Assembly (NCBI RefSeq): GCF_020907245.1
Contig: NZ_JAJJWH010000002.1
Coordinates: 1-64,000, forward strand
Direction of reading: 5' to 3'
Source of the DNA: Pontibacter harenae
GTDB lineage: Bacteria > Bacteroidota > Bacteroidia > Cytophagales > Hymenobacteraceae
DNA: 64,000 nucleotides
Shown: positions 26,867-35,866 of the stretch, in pieces
How positions within the stretch are numbered: position 1 is the first letter of the stretch
Layout: the number at the start of each line of letters is the position of its first letter
The notes under the pieces: generated by a model
What the model was told of the DNA's origin: nothing
Database searches by the model: none
Seen by the model: the letters and a program-made list of their open reading frames with translations, nothing else
Program-made: the position numbers and the translations under genes

Positions 26867-28552
26867 TTAAACCAAGATTCTTACTGGGTTCTCCAACAGG
26901 TTCTTGAATGTTTGCAGGAAGGCAGAACCCACGGCTCCGTCTACCACGCGGTGGTCGCAAGACAACGTAACTTTCATGATGTTACCGATCTTAATTTCAC
27001 CGTTCTTCACCACAGGTACCTGCGAAATACCACCTACTGCCAAAATACAAGCATTTGGCGGGTTGATGATAGCTGTGAACTCGTCTATGCCGAACATTCC
27101 TAAGTTAGAGATAGAGAACGTGCTACCTTCCATTTGCGCAGGCTGCAGTTTCTTGCTCTTCGCCTTGCCACCTAAGTCTTTTACTTCCGCAGAGATAGCA
27201 GAAAGCGACTTGAAGTCAGCGTTTTTCACAACTGGTACCAGCAGGCCTTCTTCTACCGCTACAGCCACACCAATATGTACGTGCTTGTTATAACGAATCT
27301 TATCGCCTAACCATGATGAATTAACAGCAGGGTGCTGACGTAAGGCAGCAGCAGCAGCTTTAATCACCAAGTCGTTAAAAGAGATCTTAACAGGAGAAAT
27401 TTCATTCATGCTGGCACGAGCTTCCATCGCTTTGTCCATATCAATAGACATGGTCAGGTAGAAGTGTGGAGCAGTAAATAAGCTTTCACCCAAACGACGC
27501 GCTATTACTTTACGCATCTGAGATACATTTACCTCTTCGTAGTCTTCTGTAGCAGTACCAGGCATAATGCTTGGAGCCGGCGTTGCAGCTGGACTAGCGG
27601 CAGCTTGTTGTTGCGGTGCAGCAGATGGCGTGAAGCTTTCTACATCTCGCAGTACAATACGGCCACCTTCGCCAGAACCTTGCACCTGAGAAAGGCTGAT
27701 GCCTTTTTCCTGTGCTACTTTCTTAGCAAGCGGAGAAGCTTTAATTCTTCCGCCTTCATCTGTTGTAGAAGATGAAGTTTCTGTTGCGCCTGGCACAGTG
27801 GTATTTACTGCACTTTCGTTCATAGAAGACGCTGCACGAGACTGGATATCTTCATCTGTCTTCGCGTTCTCCTCACGTGAATCTAGGTTAGCTTCGCCAC
27901 CACCGCTTAACAAAGCCTGATAGTTAGCACCTTGCTCACCGATTACGGCAATTACAGCATCAACTGGTACAGAACTTCCTGCGTCTACACCAATGTGTAG
28001 CAACGTTCCGTCTTCGTACGCTTCCAGTTCCATTGTAGCTTTGTCTGTTTCAACTTCAGCCAGTATGTCGCCAGACTTAACTTTGTCGCCCACTTTCTTC
28101 AGCCACGAAACAAGCACACCTTCTGTCATGGTGTCGCTCATTTTTGGCATGCGGATAACAGAAGCCTTGATGTTGCTGGTATCTACTTTAGCACTTGCAG
28201 CAGGAGCCTCTTGCTTGGCAGGAGCCGCAGCTGGTGCCTCTTCTTTTTTCTCTTCCTGAGGAGCAGCAATGCCACCGCCTTTTGCTTGGTTCACCAAGTC
28301 AGAGATATCATCTCCTTCTTTACCAATGATAGCGATTACTGCATCAACTGGTACCGAGTCGCCTTTTTTAGGACCGATGTATAAAAGAGTGCCATCGTTG
28401 TAGGACTCTAGTTCCATGGTGGCTTTATCAGTTTCTACCTCTGCCAGTACGTCGCCAGAGCTAACCTTATCACCAACACTTTTGAGCCAAGATGCAATTA
28501 CCCCTTCGGTCATCGTATCACTCATCTTTGGCATTCGAATAACTTCAGCCAT
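26867..28552 (-). CDS. Pyruvate dehydrogenase complex dihydrolipoyl acetyltransferase (E2)
   Basis: The core acyltransferase of a 2-oxo acid dehydrogenase complex, 561 residues. Two lipoyl domains (about 1-80 and 130-210), each with the lipoylated Lys in VETDKATMELE, are joined by Ala/Pro/Glu linkers. The peripheral-subunit-binding domain is at about 268-302 (KASPLAKKVAQEKGI, GSGEGGRIV). The catalytic domain (about 340-561) ends with the DHRVVDGAVG active-site motif (His and Asp). The SPMIGTATEDYEE-like linker and opening MAEVIRMPKMSDTM are those of the pyruvate type rather than the 2-oxoglutarate type. E1 and E3 genes are absent here, so assignment to pyruvate is by similarity. Confidence 0.9.
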   Translation of the reverse strand: MAEVIRMPKMSDTMTEGVIASWLKSVGDKVSSGDVLAEVETDKATMELESYNDGTLLYIGPKKGDSVPVDAVIAIIGKEGDDISDLVNQAKGGGIAAPQEEKKEEAPAAAPAKQEAPAASAKVDTSNIKASVIRMPKMSDTMTEGVLVSWLKKVGDKVKSGDILAEVETDKATMELEAYEDGTLLHIGVDAGSSVPVDAVIAVIGEQGANYQALLSGGGEANLDSREENAKTDEDIQSRAASSMNESAVNTTVPGATETSSSTTDEGGRIKASPLAKKVAQEKGISLSQVQGSGEGGRIVLRDVESFTPSAAPQQQAAASPAATPAPSIMPGTATEDYEEVNVSQMRKVIARRLGESLFTAPHFYLTMSIDMDKAMEARASMNEISPVKISFNDLVIKAAAAALRQHPAVNSSWLGDKIRYNKHVHIGVAVAVEEGLLVPVVKNADFKSLSAISAEVKDLGGKAKSKKLQPAQMEGSTFSISNLGMFGIDEFTAIINPPNACILAVGGISQVPVVKNGEIKIGNIMKVTLSCDHRVVDGAVGSAFLQTFKNLLENPVRILV

Positions 28553-28655
28553 ATTATCTTGTTTTATGTCGCCTAATTTCGTCTAATGTATCGTAGCCCA
28601 AAATTAGATTTAAAAATATTTTATTCAAACTATACTTGTTATTTATTGTTGGCGC

Positions 28656-29300
28656 TTAGCCTTTCGTTTGTGCATCTTCGTTAAATTTAGCCAGATGCTC
28701 CACATCGCAGTAGCTCTTTACCTGAAACATAGTCCCTGTATAGTCAAGTCTGTAGAGGCACAGATTCTGGTGCTCAAACTCCTCCATGCAGCTTAATGGA
28801 TAATTCAACAACACACAAAGCAGAATACGCATCGCGCGGCCATGCATACAAATTAAAATTGTTTCTTCTTCTGGTCTGCTCAATATTAGATCTACCACAG
28901 GCCTTTGCCGTGCAGCCACTACCTCAGGGCTCTCCCCTCCTTCTATGCATACACTTGTTTCGCCGTTAGTCCAGCGTTGCAGCATGTCAAAGTAATAGGC
29001 ATCCTCCTCTGGCGTCATGCGTGTGCCCTCACGTGTACCCCAGCTTATTTCGTTCAGCCCCGCATGTTTTTCGTGTGGAATACCCAAATCAATAAAACCC
29101 TGCACCGACTGCACACTGCGCTGCAAGGCAGAAGTATAAACTTTATCGAAGGGAACATCTTTGTACTGCTCAAAAAACAGTTCTGCCTGGCGCTGCCCTG
29201 TAGAGTTAAGCACAGAATCGATTCCACTGCCTTGTACTACGCCTCTAAGGTTATAGTCGGTCTGTCCGTGGCGGACAAGGTATATTTTCTTAATACTCAA
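28656..29300 (-). CDS. Histidine phosphatase family protein (phosphoglycerate mutase-like)
   Basis: A 214-residue branch-1 histidine phosphatase. The phospho-acceptor His is in YLVRHGQTDYN (about 8-18); the second Arg/Glu are in SALQRSVQSV and NEISWGTREG, and the second His in ICMHGRAMRILL (about 152). The residues favour a broad-specificity phosphatase over a glycolytic mutase, since the typical mutase insertion is missing. It is divergent from the menaquinone genes at 29363; nothing ties it to their pathway. Confidence 0.88.
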   Translation of the reverse strand: MSIKKIYLVRHGQTDYNLRGVVQGSGIDSVLNSTGQRQAELFFEQYKDVPFDKVYTSALQRSVQSVQGFIDLGIPHEKHAGLNEISWGTREGTRMTPEEDAYYFDMLQRWTNGETSVCIEGGESPEVVAARQRPVVDLILSRPEEETILICMHGRAMRILLCVLLNYPLSCMEEFEHQNLCLYRLDYTGTMFQVKSYCDVEHLAKFNEDAQTKG

Positions 29301-29362
29301 AATTCTTCTACTTTTGTCTTGTTATCATTTCTATTCCGCAATAAATATAGGAATCGCAGCGT

Positions 29363-29782
29363 ATGCATAAAAACAATAGTACGGTAGAGCGTGTAAAAGA
29401 GTGGTGTAAAAATACCATGATGGAGCATATTGGCATCGAAATAACTGAGATTGGCGATAAATACATCTGTGGTAAAATGCCTGTAGACCATCGTACACAC
29501 CAGCCGATGGGCCTTTTGCACGGAGGAGCTTCTGTTGTTCTGGCAGAGTCTTTAGCCAGTATGGGAGCTGCCTTGCAGGTAGACCTGGAGAAGAAAGCCT
29601 GTGTGGGCCTGGAAATAAACGCCAACCACATGCGGGGCATACGAGAAGGCTGGGCATACGGCAAAGCTTCGGCTATACATGTGGGGCAGACAACGCAGGT
29701 TTGGGAAACGAAAATTACAAATGAGGCGGGCGACCTGATCTGCATCAGCCGCATGACGGTAGCCGTGATCGACAAAAAATAA
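29363..29782 (+). CDS. Hotdog thioesterase, probably 1,4-dihydroxy-2-naphthoyl-CoA hydrolase (MenI-like)
   Basis: A 139-residue PaaI/YdiI-type hotdog enzyme. The motif HQPMGLLHGGASVVLAESLAS (about 46-66) is the active-site loop and helix; the Glu in this helix is the catalytic residue of the YdiI/MenI group. The gene is four bases ahead of menF and near menD and menB, which supports hydrolysis of DHNA-CoA in menaquinone synthesis. By sequence alone another acyl-CoA would be possible. Confidence 0.78.
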   Translation: MHKNNSTVERVKEWCKNTMMEHIGIEITEIGDKYICGKMPVDHRTHQPMGLLHGGASVVLAESLASMGAALQVDLEKKACVGLEINANHMRGIREGWAYGKASAIHVGQTTQVWETKITNEAGDLICISRMTVAVIDKK

Positions 29783-29786
29783 AACT

Positions 29787-31001
29787 ATGGCACAAGCATC
29801 TGCCCCTGAAGAAGCGGCAAGAGGTGCAGCAGCACACAACTATACCTTAGAACAAACTATTCATACGGCCCTTAAGCTAGGTAAAGCAGTAGCCGCCTGG
29901 CGGCTACCCAATACATCCGAAGCTCACGTAGCAGTTTCTTTACAGGACAAGTATACGACGACACCACCTACATTAGAGAACAGCCCCTTCGGTTTCCTCT
30001 TCTGCCCTTTTCAAGAGTCTGAATCAATGCAGAACCTTTTCATAAAAGCTGATTTATACTTCAGTCAGGTAGCAGGTATTCATAAAGCTGCCACCGATGC
30101 GCCTGCACAAGAAGTGGCAGAATTTGAAAAGGCGCTGACGCAGGATGATAGTAATTCAACCTGGCACACCTCCTCTTCTAAACAATCTCATGAGCAGCAA
30201 TCGGATGAGTATTTTCAGCAAAAGGTAGCGCACGCCGTTAGTGCTATACAGGCTGAAGAGATGGAGAAAGTTGTTCTATCTCGATCAAACATTGTAGCCC
30301 TTCCAAAAAATTTTGACTTGGCCGCAGCTTTCCAGCTTATGTGCCAGAAGCATCCGCGAGCTTTTGTTTCTGTAGTTTCGGCACCTGGTGTGGGCACTTG
30401 GGCTGGCGCTTCCCCAGAAATTTTAGTTAGCATTAACGAGCAGCAGATTTTTCATACTGTTGCCTTAGCAGGCACACAGCCTGCTACTGAAAGTGTAGCA
30501 GATGCCATTTGGCGGCAGAAAGAAATTGAGGAGCAGGCCATGGTGGAGCGTTATATTCTGCTTTGTTTTAAAAGCCTGCGCCTGCGTGAGTATACAGAAG
30601 TTGGCCCTCGCACCGTGATAGCCGGAAACCTAATGCACCTCCGCACCGACTTCAAAGTTGATTTAAAAGAAGTAGATTTTCCGAGCCTAGGCACCGAAAT
30701 GCTGCGACTGCTGCACCCCACTTCTGCCGTTTGCGGTTTACCGAAAGCACCTGCCCTTAAGTTTATACTGGAACATGAAGGTTATAATCGCAGCTATTAC
30801 AGCGGTTTTTTAGGGCCAGTAAACAGCAAGGCTGGAACACATCTTTTCGTGAACCTGCGCTGTATGCAAATTTTACAAGAGCAAGCCATTATCTACGCTG
30901 GTGCTGGCATTACCGCCGAATCGGATCCAGCCAAAGAGTGGGTGGAAACACAGCATAAGATGTACGCCATGCAACATGTTTTAGAACTGATTCAGGATTA
31001 A
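29787..31001 (+). CDS. menF: Isochorismate synthase
   Basis: Isomerises chorismate to isochorismate, the first step of menaquinone synthesis. The 404-residue protein has the chorismate-binding fold in its C-terminal 260 residues: EEMEKVVLSRS, GAGASPE-like segment WAGASPEIL (about 211), TVALAGTQ (the AGT motif), HLRTDF, LHPTSAVCGLPK (His and Pro-rich turn) and the Tyr/Gly-rich YYSGFLGPVN. The start follows the thioesterase stop by four bases, so the two are translationally close. The N-terminal 90 residues are variable and Ala-rich. Entry into siderophore synthesis is less likely given the flanking men genes. Confidence 0.92.
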   Translation: MAQASAPEEAARGAAAHNYTLEQTIHTALKLGKAVAAWRLPNTSEAHVAVSLQDKYTTTPPTLENSPFGFLFCPFQESESMQNLFIKADLYFSQVAGIHKAATDAPAQEVAEFEKALTQDDSNSTWHTSSSKQSHEQQSDEYFQQKVAHAVSAIQAEEMEKVVLSRSNIVALPKNFDLAAAFQLMCQKHPRAFVSVVSAPGVGTWAGASPEILVSINEQQIFHTVALAGTQPATESVADAIWRQKEIEEQAMVERYILLCFKSLRLREYTEVGPRTVIAGNLMHLRTDFKVDLKEVDFPSLGTEMLRLLHPTSAVCGLPKAPALKFILEHEGYNRSYYSGFLGPVNSKAGTHLFVNLRCMQILQEQAIIYAGAGITAESDPAKEWVETQHKMYAMQHVLELIQD

Positions 31002-31011
31002 AATTTGAAGA

Positions 31012-31075
31012 TGAGGATATTTGAAGATGCAAAAATTGGAGATGTGGAGATGTGGAGATATGAAAGATAATGAAT
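31012..31075 (+). repeat. Degenerate purine-rich short tandem repeats
   Basis: The words GAAGATG, GGAGATG and GTGGAGAT recur with small changes on a 7-10 base rhythm directly after menF. It is non-coding by position and looks like a simple-sequence tract that is drifting. It precedes the large inverted repeat. Confidence 0.6.
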
Positions 31076-31120
31076 GGTTTGGAAAATCTGAATGACTACA
31101 TGCTCCTTGTAGAAGCCTCC

Positions 31121-31229
31121 GCCGTTGTTGCGTGTTTACACCAACAACTCCAAGCACAGCAGGAGTAGCAAAGAGCCCTCATTTCTCTCAAACATATTAT
31201 GGTTGTTGGTCAAAAGACGCAACAACGGC
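31121..31229. repeat. Long imperfect inverted repeat between menF and menD
   Basis: A 28-base arm at 31121-31148 (outer GCCGTTGTTGC, inner CCAACAAC) is complementary at 25 of 28 positions to 31202-31229; the three mismatches sit together in the middle. The arms enclose 53 bases. Transcribed, this makes one long stem ahead of menD, ending 59 bases before its start codon. It is not followed by a T run, so it is not an ordinary terminator. It may be an RNA control element or a small miniature transposable element. Confidence 0.7.
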
Positions 31230-31288
31230 AACCGATCTTGCACAATCAATATTTAATCATTCAAAATCCAGTTATTCAAAATTAACTT

Positions 31289-32986
31289 ATGATCATACAG
31301 CCTGTTGTAAATATAGCCGAGATTTGTGCTCAGAAAGGTGTGGAGCAGGTAGTACTGTCTCCTGGTTCGCGTTGTGCGCCTCTGACCATTGCTTTCGCAA
31401 GACACCCGAAGCTGAATGTGCGGACAGTAACAGATGAACGTGCCGCTGCTTTCATTGCTTTGGGCATGGCCCTTACAACAGGAAAACCAACGGTACTAAT
31501 TTGTACTTCGGGCACAGCGGCGCTTAACTATGCGCCAGCCGTGGCAGAGGCTTATTTCCAGCAGGTACCTTTACTAATTCTTACCGCCGACCGTCCTCCT
31601 GAATGGATAGACCAACTGGACGGGCAGACGATTCGGCAGCAAAACGTATATGGGCAGCACATAAAGCAGAGATATACTTTTCCAGTAGATTTTTCGCACA
31701 AGGATGCCGTTTGGCATAGCGAACGCATGGTTTCGGAAGCTTTAAACGAAACTGTGGCTTTTCCTGCTGGGCCTGTGCATATCAATATACCGTTGCGCGA
31801 GCCTTTCTATCCTGCCCCAGGCGAGGAAATAAGCTTTGATGCGCAGGTGAAAGTAATTGCGGAAGAGCCTAATTCCTATGATCTTAGTGCGTCTCAACTG
31901 CATAAACTTCAGCAGGAAATACAGCAGTACAAACGAATTTTAGTAGTAGCAGGTCAGGATATATATAACCCCCAACTACTGCAAAGTTTAGAGGCATTTT
32001 CGGAAGCTACAGGTGCTGTGGTGGTAGGTGATATTATCAGCAATATTCAGGATCTGCCGTCGGTGGTACGGTACCAGGATGCGCTTCTCTCCTGCCCTGA
32101 CGAAGAAAAGCTGAAAGCTTTCCAACCTGATTTACTCATCACCTTCGGCAAGTCTATCATTTCTAAAAGCCTTAAACTGCACCTGCGCAAATACAAACCA
32201 AAGGGGCAATGGCATGTGCAGCCAGCTGGTCAGGTAGCAGATACTTTTCAGGCTTTAACAAAGATTGTGCGCTGTGCTCCAGAAAATTTCTTTTCTACTT
32301 TGGCTGGTAGTACAGAAACTGATGCAACGTATGCGAAAGCCTGGGCTGAAATGAATGCGATAGCAGGCAATTTCTTACAACAGTATTTGTCAGACGCAAC
32401 GTATAGCGAACTTTCTATTGTGGCAAAAGTGGTGGCAGCATTACCCCAACACAGCAACCTAAATCTGGCCAACAGCATGGCAGTGCGCTATGCAAATATC
32501 ATTGCGCTACAGCCTGAGCAACAGGTGCAAGTATACGCCAACCGCGGCACCAGTGGCATAGATGGCAGCAATAGTACGGCTGTTGGCTGCGCCCTTAGCA
32601 GCCAACAAATCACCACATTAATCACAGGCGATCTAGCTTTCTTTTATGACCGCAACGGTTTATGGCACAACTACCTGCCGCAGAACTTGCGCATTGTGCT
32701 TTTAAACAATCATGCAGGCGGCATTTTTAGATTAATAGATGGGCCAAAGCAACAACCTGAACTGGAGCCGTTTTTCGAAACTAAACAAACTTTAAGTGCT
32801 GAAAACACAGCCAAGGATTTCGGCATGAACTATAAAGCCATCAATTCTTTAGAAGAACTGGAACAGGTCCTGCCTTTATTTTTCTCAGAAAAAGAAGGTG
32901 TAAGCATTCTCGAAGTCTTTACCGATAGCAAAGAAAATGCAGCTTTGTTTGCCACCTATAAACAGGCGTTAAGAAAGGCATTTTAA
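31289..32986 (+). CDS. menD: MenD, SEPHCHC synthase
   Basis: A thiamine-diphosphate enzyme joining isochorismate with 2-oxoglutarate. The 565-residue chain has the three-domain ThDP fold: the N-terminal Pyr domain begins QPVVNIAEICAQKGVEQVVLSPGSRCAPL with the cofactor-activating Glu in TVTDERAAAF (about 47-56); the C-terminal PP domain has the NRGTSGIDGSNSTAVG block (about 419-434) and the GDLAFFYDRNGLW motif with the ThDP site. It continues the men unit, although the inverted repeat stands between it and menF. Confidence 0.95.
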   Translation: MIIQPVVNIAEICAQKGVEQVVLSPGSRCAPLTIAFARHPKLNVRTVTDERAAAFIALGMALTTGKPTVLICTSGTAALNYAPAVAEAYFQQVPLLILTADRPPEWIDQLDGQTIRQQNVYGQHIKQRYTFPVDFSHKDAVWHSERMVSEALNETVAFPAGPVHINIPLREPFYPAPGEEISFDAQVKVIAEEPNSYDLSASQLHKLQQEIQQYKRILVVAGQDIYNPQLLQSLEAFSEATGAVVVGDIISNIQDLPSVVRYQDALLSCPDEEKLKAFQPDLLITFGKSIISKSLKLHLRKYKPKGQWHVQPAGQVADTFQALTKIVRCAPENFFSTLAGSTETDATYAKAWAEMNAIAGNFLQQYLSDATYSELSIVAKVVAALPQHSNLNLANSMAVRYANIIALQPEQQVQVYANRGTSGIDGSNSTAVGCALSSQQITTLITGDLAFFYDRNGLWHNYLPQNLRIVLLNNHAGGIFRLIDGPKQQPELEPFFETKQTLSAENTAKDFGMNYKAINSLEELEQVLPLFFSEKEGVSILEVFTDSKENAALFATYKQALRKAF

Positions 32987-33099
32987 ACCTCTGTTTAGAA
33001 GAAGCGAGACATTGTTAGTTACCGCTCACTTAACAAGTGTTGTAAATATTTCGTATCTTAAACAAATAGCTATATATGTTTCATTTAAAGCTTTTTGTT

Positions 33100-33567
33100 A
33101 TGGATATTCTTCACCACGCGCAGCAAAAGTCACGAGTTTCCAGTGCTAATAATCCTGTATGGATGGATGCTCTCCGAATTGCTCTGGGGCTATTCCTCTT
33201 CATCAAAGGGGTGCTGTTTCTTCAAAACACTGTAGATGTTTTTGCCTTACTCAGCATGCAAACTGACGCCGAGGATCTGAGAAGGGCAAACATGTTTTTC
33301 AGCTTCGTACATATGATCGGTGGTTTGATGATTGCCTTTGGTGCACTTACACGCCTGGCGCTTCTTTTACAGATTCCTATACTTGTTGGAGCAGCGTTAT
33401 TGGTAAACCCTCAGAATGGCTTCTACCTCGAAAACACCGAACTTTGGCTGTCTTTTATTGTGCTTGGCCTGCTACTCTTTTTCATGATTATTGGCCCAGG
33501 CCGCTACTCCGTCGATAACCTGGTGCTGCGCCCGAGGCCCGAGCAAGTGGAAGAAAATTCATTTTAG
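33100..33567 (+). CDS. DoxX-like membrane protein
   Basis: A four-helix membrane protein. I take the ATG at 33100 (MDILHHAQQKS); one at 33076 adds eight residues. Helices lie at about 20-38 (LRIALGLFLFIKGVLFL), 62-85 (VHMIGGLMIAFGALTRLALLL) and 110-130 (LSFIVLGLLLFFMIIGP), in the DoxX/DUF4870-like arrangement, with a conserved PGRYSVDNLV end. It lies between menD and menB. DoxX-type proteins have been tied to redox or quinone functions in other bacteria; that link here is only suggested by position. Confidence 0.7.
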   Translation: MDILHHAQQKSRVSSANNPVWMDALRIALGLFLFIKGVLFLQNTVDVFALLSMQTDAEDLRRANMFFSFVHMIGGLMIAFGALTRLALLLQIPILVGAALLVNPQNGFYLENTELWLSFIVLGLLLFFMIIGPGRYSVDNLVLRPRPEQVEENSF

Positions 33568-33674
33568 AGCTCCCTGTACCTAAAATTGCCTTTTTACTTA
33601 GAACAAATGCGGCAATATCGTACTTTTACATGGAGAGCGGTATTGCCGCATATGTTTAACTGACGATCGTTTAA

Positions 33675-34499
33675 ATGGAAAGTAAGTATAACTGGACCAC
33701 ATTAAAAGAGTACAAAGAGATTCTTTTTCAATTTTATAACGGCATTGCTAAAATCAGCATCAACCGTCCGCAGGTACACAATGCCTTTACCCCACGCACC
33801 GTAACAGAAATGAGCGAAGCGATGGAACTGGCGCGCCAGAACCCTGATATAGGTGCCATCATTTTAACTGGTGAAGGCGGAAAAGCCTTCTGCAGTGGCG
33901 GCGACCAGAGTGTACGCGGACACGGTGGATACATTGGTGAAGACACCGTACCACGCCTGAACGTGCTAGACCTGCAGATGCAGATTCGCCGCATACCAAA
34001 GCCAGTAGTGGCTATGGTGGCAGGTTGGGCCATTGGTGGTGGACACGTATTGCACGTGGTATGCGACTTAACCATTGCTGCTGAGAATGCACGCTTCGGA
34101 CAGACGGGACCTAAAGTTGGTTCATTCGACGGTGGTTTCGGAGCATCTTACCTGGCACGCATTGTTGGTCAGAAAAAAGCCAGAGAAATATGGTTCCTTT
34201 GTGACCAGTACGACGCGCAGGAAGCTAAGGAAATGGGCTTGGTGAATAAAGTTGTGCCGTTGGAGCAGCTAGAGGAAACAACAGTAGCCTGGTGCGAGAA
34301 AATGCTGGAGCGCAGTCCGCTGGCGTTACGTATGTTGAAAGCATCGTTTAATGCTGAGTTAGACGGTCAGGCTGGTATACAGCAACTGGCAGGTGATGCT
34401 ACGTTACTTTACTATTTATCAGAAGAAGCCAAAGAAGGTAAGAATGCTTTCCTGGAGAAGCGCAAACCCGATTTTTCTAAGTACCCGAAATTCCCTTGA
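33675..34499 (+). CDS. menB: 1,4-dihydroxy-2-naphthoyl-CoA synthase
   Basis: Closes the second ring of the naphthoquinone by a Dieckmann-type reaction. The 274-residue crotonase-fold protein has the MenB features: [39 protein letters not shown] (oxyanion hole Gly-Gly), [21 protein letters not shown] and the DHNA-CoA-synthase-specific [18 protein letters not shown], whose Asp is catalytic. Length is normal. It is followed by a strong hairpin, so menE further on must have its own promoter or be reached by readthrough. Confidence 0.96.
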   Translation: MESKYNWTTLKEYKEILFQFYNGIAKISINRPQVHNAFTPRTVTEMSEAMELARQNPDIGAIILTGEGGKAFCSGGDQSVRGHGGYIGEDTVPRLNVLDLQMQIRRIPKPVVAMVAGWAIGGGHVLHVVCDLTIAAENARFGQTGPKVGSFDGGFGASYLARIVGQKKAREIWFLCDQYDAQEAKEMGLVNKVVPLEQLEETTVAWCEKMLERSPLALRMLKASFNAELDGQAGIQQLAGDATLLYYLSEEAKEGKNAFLEKRKPDFSKYPKFP

Positions 34500-34541
34500 T
34501 ATACTAGGCAAAAGCGGGTCTAGAATCAGCAAATAAATATA

Positions 34542-34587
34542 CAAGATGAGCAGGGAAGATACTATACTTTTCTGCTCATCTTGTTTT
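34542..34587 (+). terminator. Rho-independent terminator after menB
   Basis: Perfect 12-base arms CAAGATGAGCAG (34542-34553) and its complement (34572-34583), 18-base loop, then TTTT. Confidence 0.85.
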
Positions 34588-34695
34588 ACAACCAAAGCTC
34601 CTTTTGAAGTTTCTAACCAAACATATTCAGCAAAAAGTTAATATATTTCGTAGTCTGATAAAGCAAGAAACAATCAGCAGCAAAATTCAGATTCT

Positions 34696-35805
34696 ATGTC
34701 AGAAAAGCACCTCTTTCTCAATGGCAAAAAATTTTACTACGACGAGCTGGTAAACTACTCATTCAGAAACAGCATTCCTTTAAACGGCTATGAAAGTAAA
34801 ACACTGGAGTTTTGCCGCAACTGGCTCAATGGCGTGCAGGAGTTCCCGATGCAGACTTCAGGCTCCACAGGCCCCCCTCAAACCATAAACCTGACAAGAA
34901 AGCAACTGGAGGCAAGTGCCCGCCGCACCATTAAACTACTGAACCTACAAGCTGGCGACACCATGCTGGTGTGCCTGAACACCGAATATATTGCAGGCAT
35001 TATGATGCTAGTCCGCGGGTTTATAGCAGACATGGCAATGATAGTAGTTGAGCCAAGCAGCCATCCGTTTTCAGAGGTACCAGCCGAGGTGAATATTGAT
35101 TTTGCCTCTTTTGTACCCCTGCAACTACAGACAATGCTGGAGCAAACGCCCGATCTGCTCCCACGACTTAACCAGATGAAGGGCATGCTGGTAGGTGGCG
35201 CACCTGTTAGCACAACATTACAACGCGAGCTGCAACGTGTTACCGCTCCTGTTTACCACACCTATGGCATGACGGAAACTGCCTCACATATTGCGGTTCG
35301 ATTGCTGAACGGCCCTGATGCAGCAGCCTATTATACTGTTTTTGATGGCATAAAAGTAGGAATAGATAACCGTGGTTGCCTAACCATAAGAGGCGATGTG
35401 ACAAATAATGAGGAGCAGAAGACAAATGATATCGTGGAGCTCCTCACTCCCACCAGCTTTCGCTGGGTTGGCCGAGCCGATAATACCATTAACACGGGTG
35501 GCGTTAAAGTGCAGCTGGAAAAAGTAGAAGTAGCTATTGCCGAAGTACTAGCCAATACTCAAAATAACCGTCGCTTCTTTGTGAATTCACAGCCAGATGA
35601 ATTCTTGGGCGACAAACTAATTCTCATCATAGAAGGTGAAAAGTTAACACCAGAAGAAGAAAAGCAGCTGCTACAAGAAGTTCGATCTAGATTAACCAAA
35701 TTTGAAATGCCACGCGTGGTATATTATTCACCAAAATTCTCTGAGACTGCCACAGGTAAAATTTCAAAGCAGCGAACGATGCAGAAGCTTGGCCTACCCA
35801 CCTAA
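34696..35805 (+). CDS. menE: MenE-like acyl-CoA ligase (o-succinylbenzoate-CoA ligase)
   Basis: An AMP-forming ligase of 369 residues, shorter than the roughly 450-500 of most MenE, with a compact N-terminal part as in other Bacteroidota. The phosphate-binding loop is TSGSTGPPQTI (about 55-65), followed by GMTETASH (about 190) and VGRADNTINTGG (about 257), and the hinge and catalytic Lys near the end in the TATGKISKQ motif. It should activate o-succinylbenzoate for MenB. MenC and MenA genes are not next to it, which is unusual for a men unit that otherwise holds I, F, D, B and E. Confidence 0.88.
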   Translation: MSEKHLFLNGKKFYYDELVNYSFRNSIPLNGYESKTLEFCRNWLNGVQEFPMQTSGSTGPPQTINLTRKQLEASARRTIKLLNLQAGDTMLVCLNTEYIAGIMMLVRGFIADMAMIVVEPSSHPFSEVPAEVNIDFASFVPLQLQTMLEQTPDLLPRLNQMKGMLVGGAPVSTTLQRELQRVTAPVYHTYGMTETASHIAVRLLNGPDAAAYYTVFDGIKVGIDNRGCLTIRGDVTNNEEQKTNDIVELLTPTSFRWVGRADNTINTGGVKVQLEKVEVAIAEVLANTQNNRRFFVNSQPDEFLGDKLILIIEGEKLTPEEEKQLLQEVRSRLTKFEMPRVVYYSPKFSETATGKISKQRTMQKLGLPT

Positions 35806-35866
35806 TTCAGCCATTACAACAGGTGTTATCTGTAACCGTACACATGTATAAATCAAATTTGAAATC

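Noticed and set aside
29308-29775. Antisense open frames opposite the MenI-like thioesterase
   Set aside because: Composition is unlike a real protein and the plus-strand gene has its full family signature.
31132-31437. Open frame over the menF-menD gap
   Set aside because: It covers the inverted repeat and the start of menD in another frame, and is Ser/Thr/Cys-rich without motifs; judged chance.
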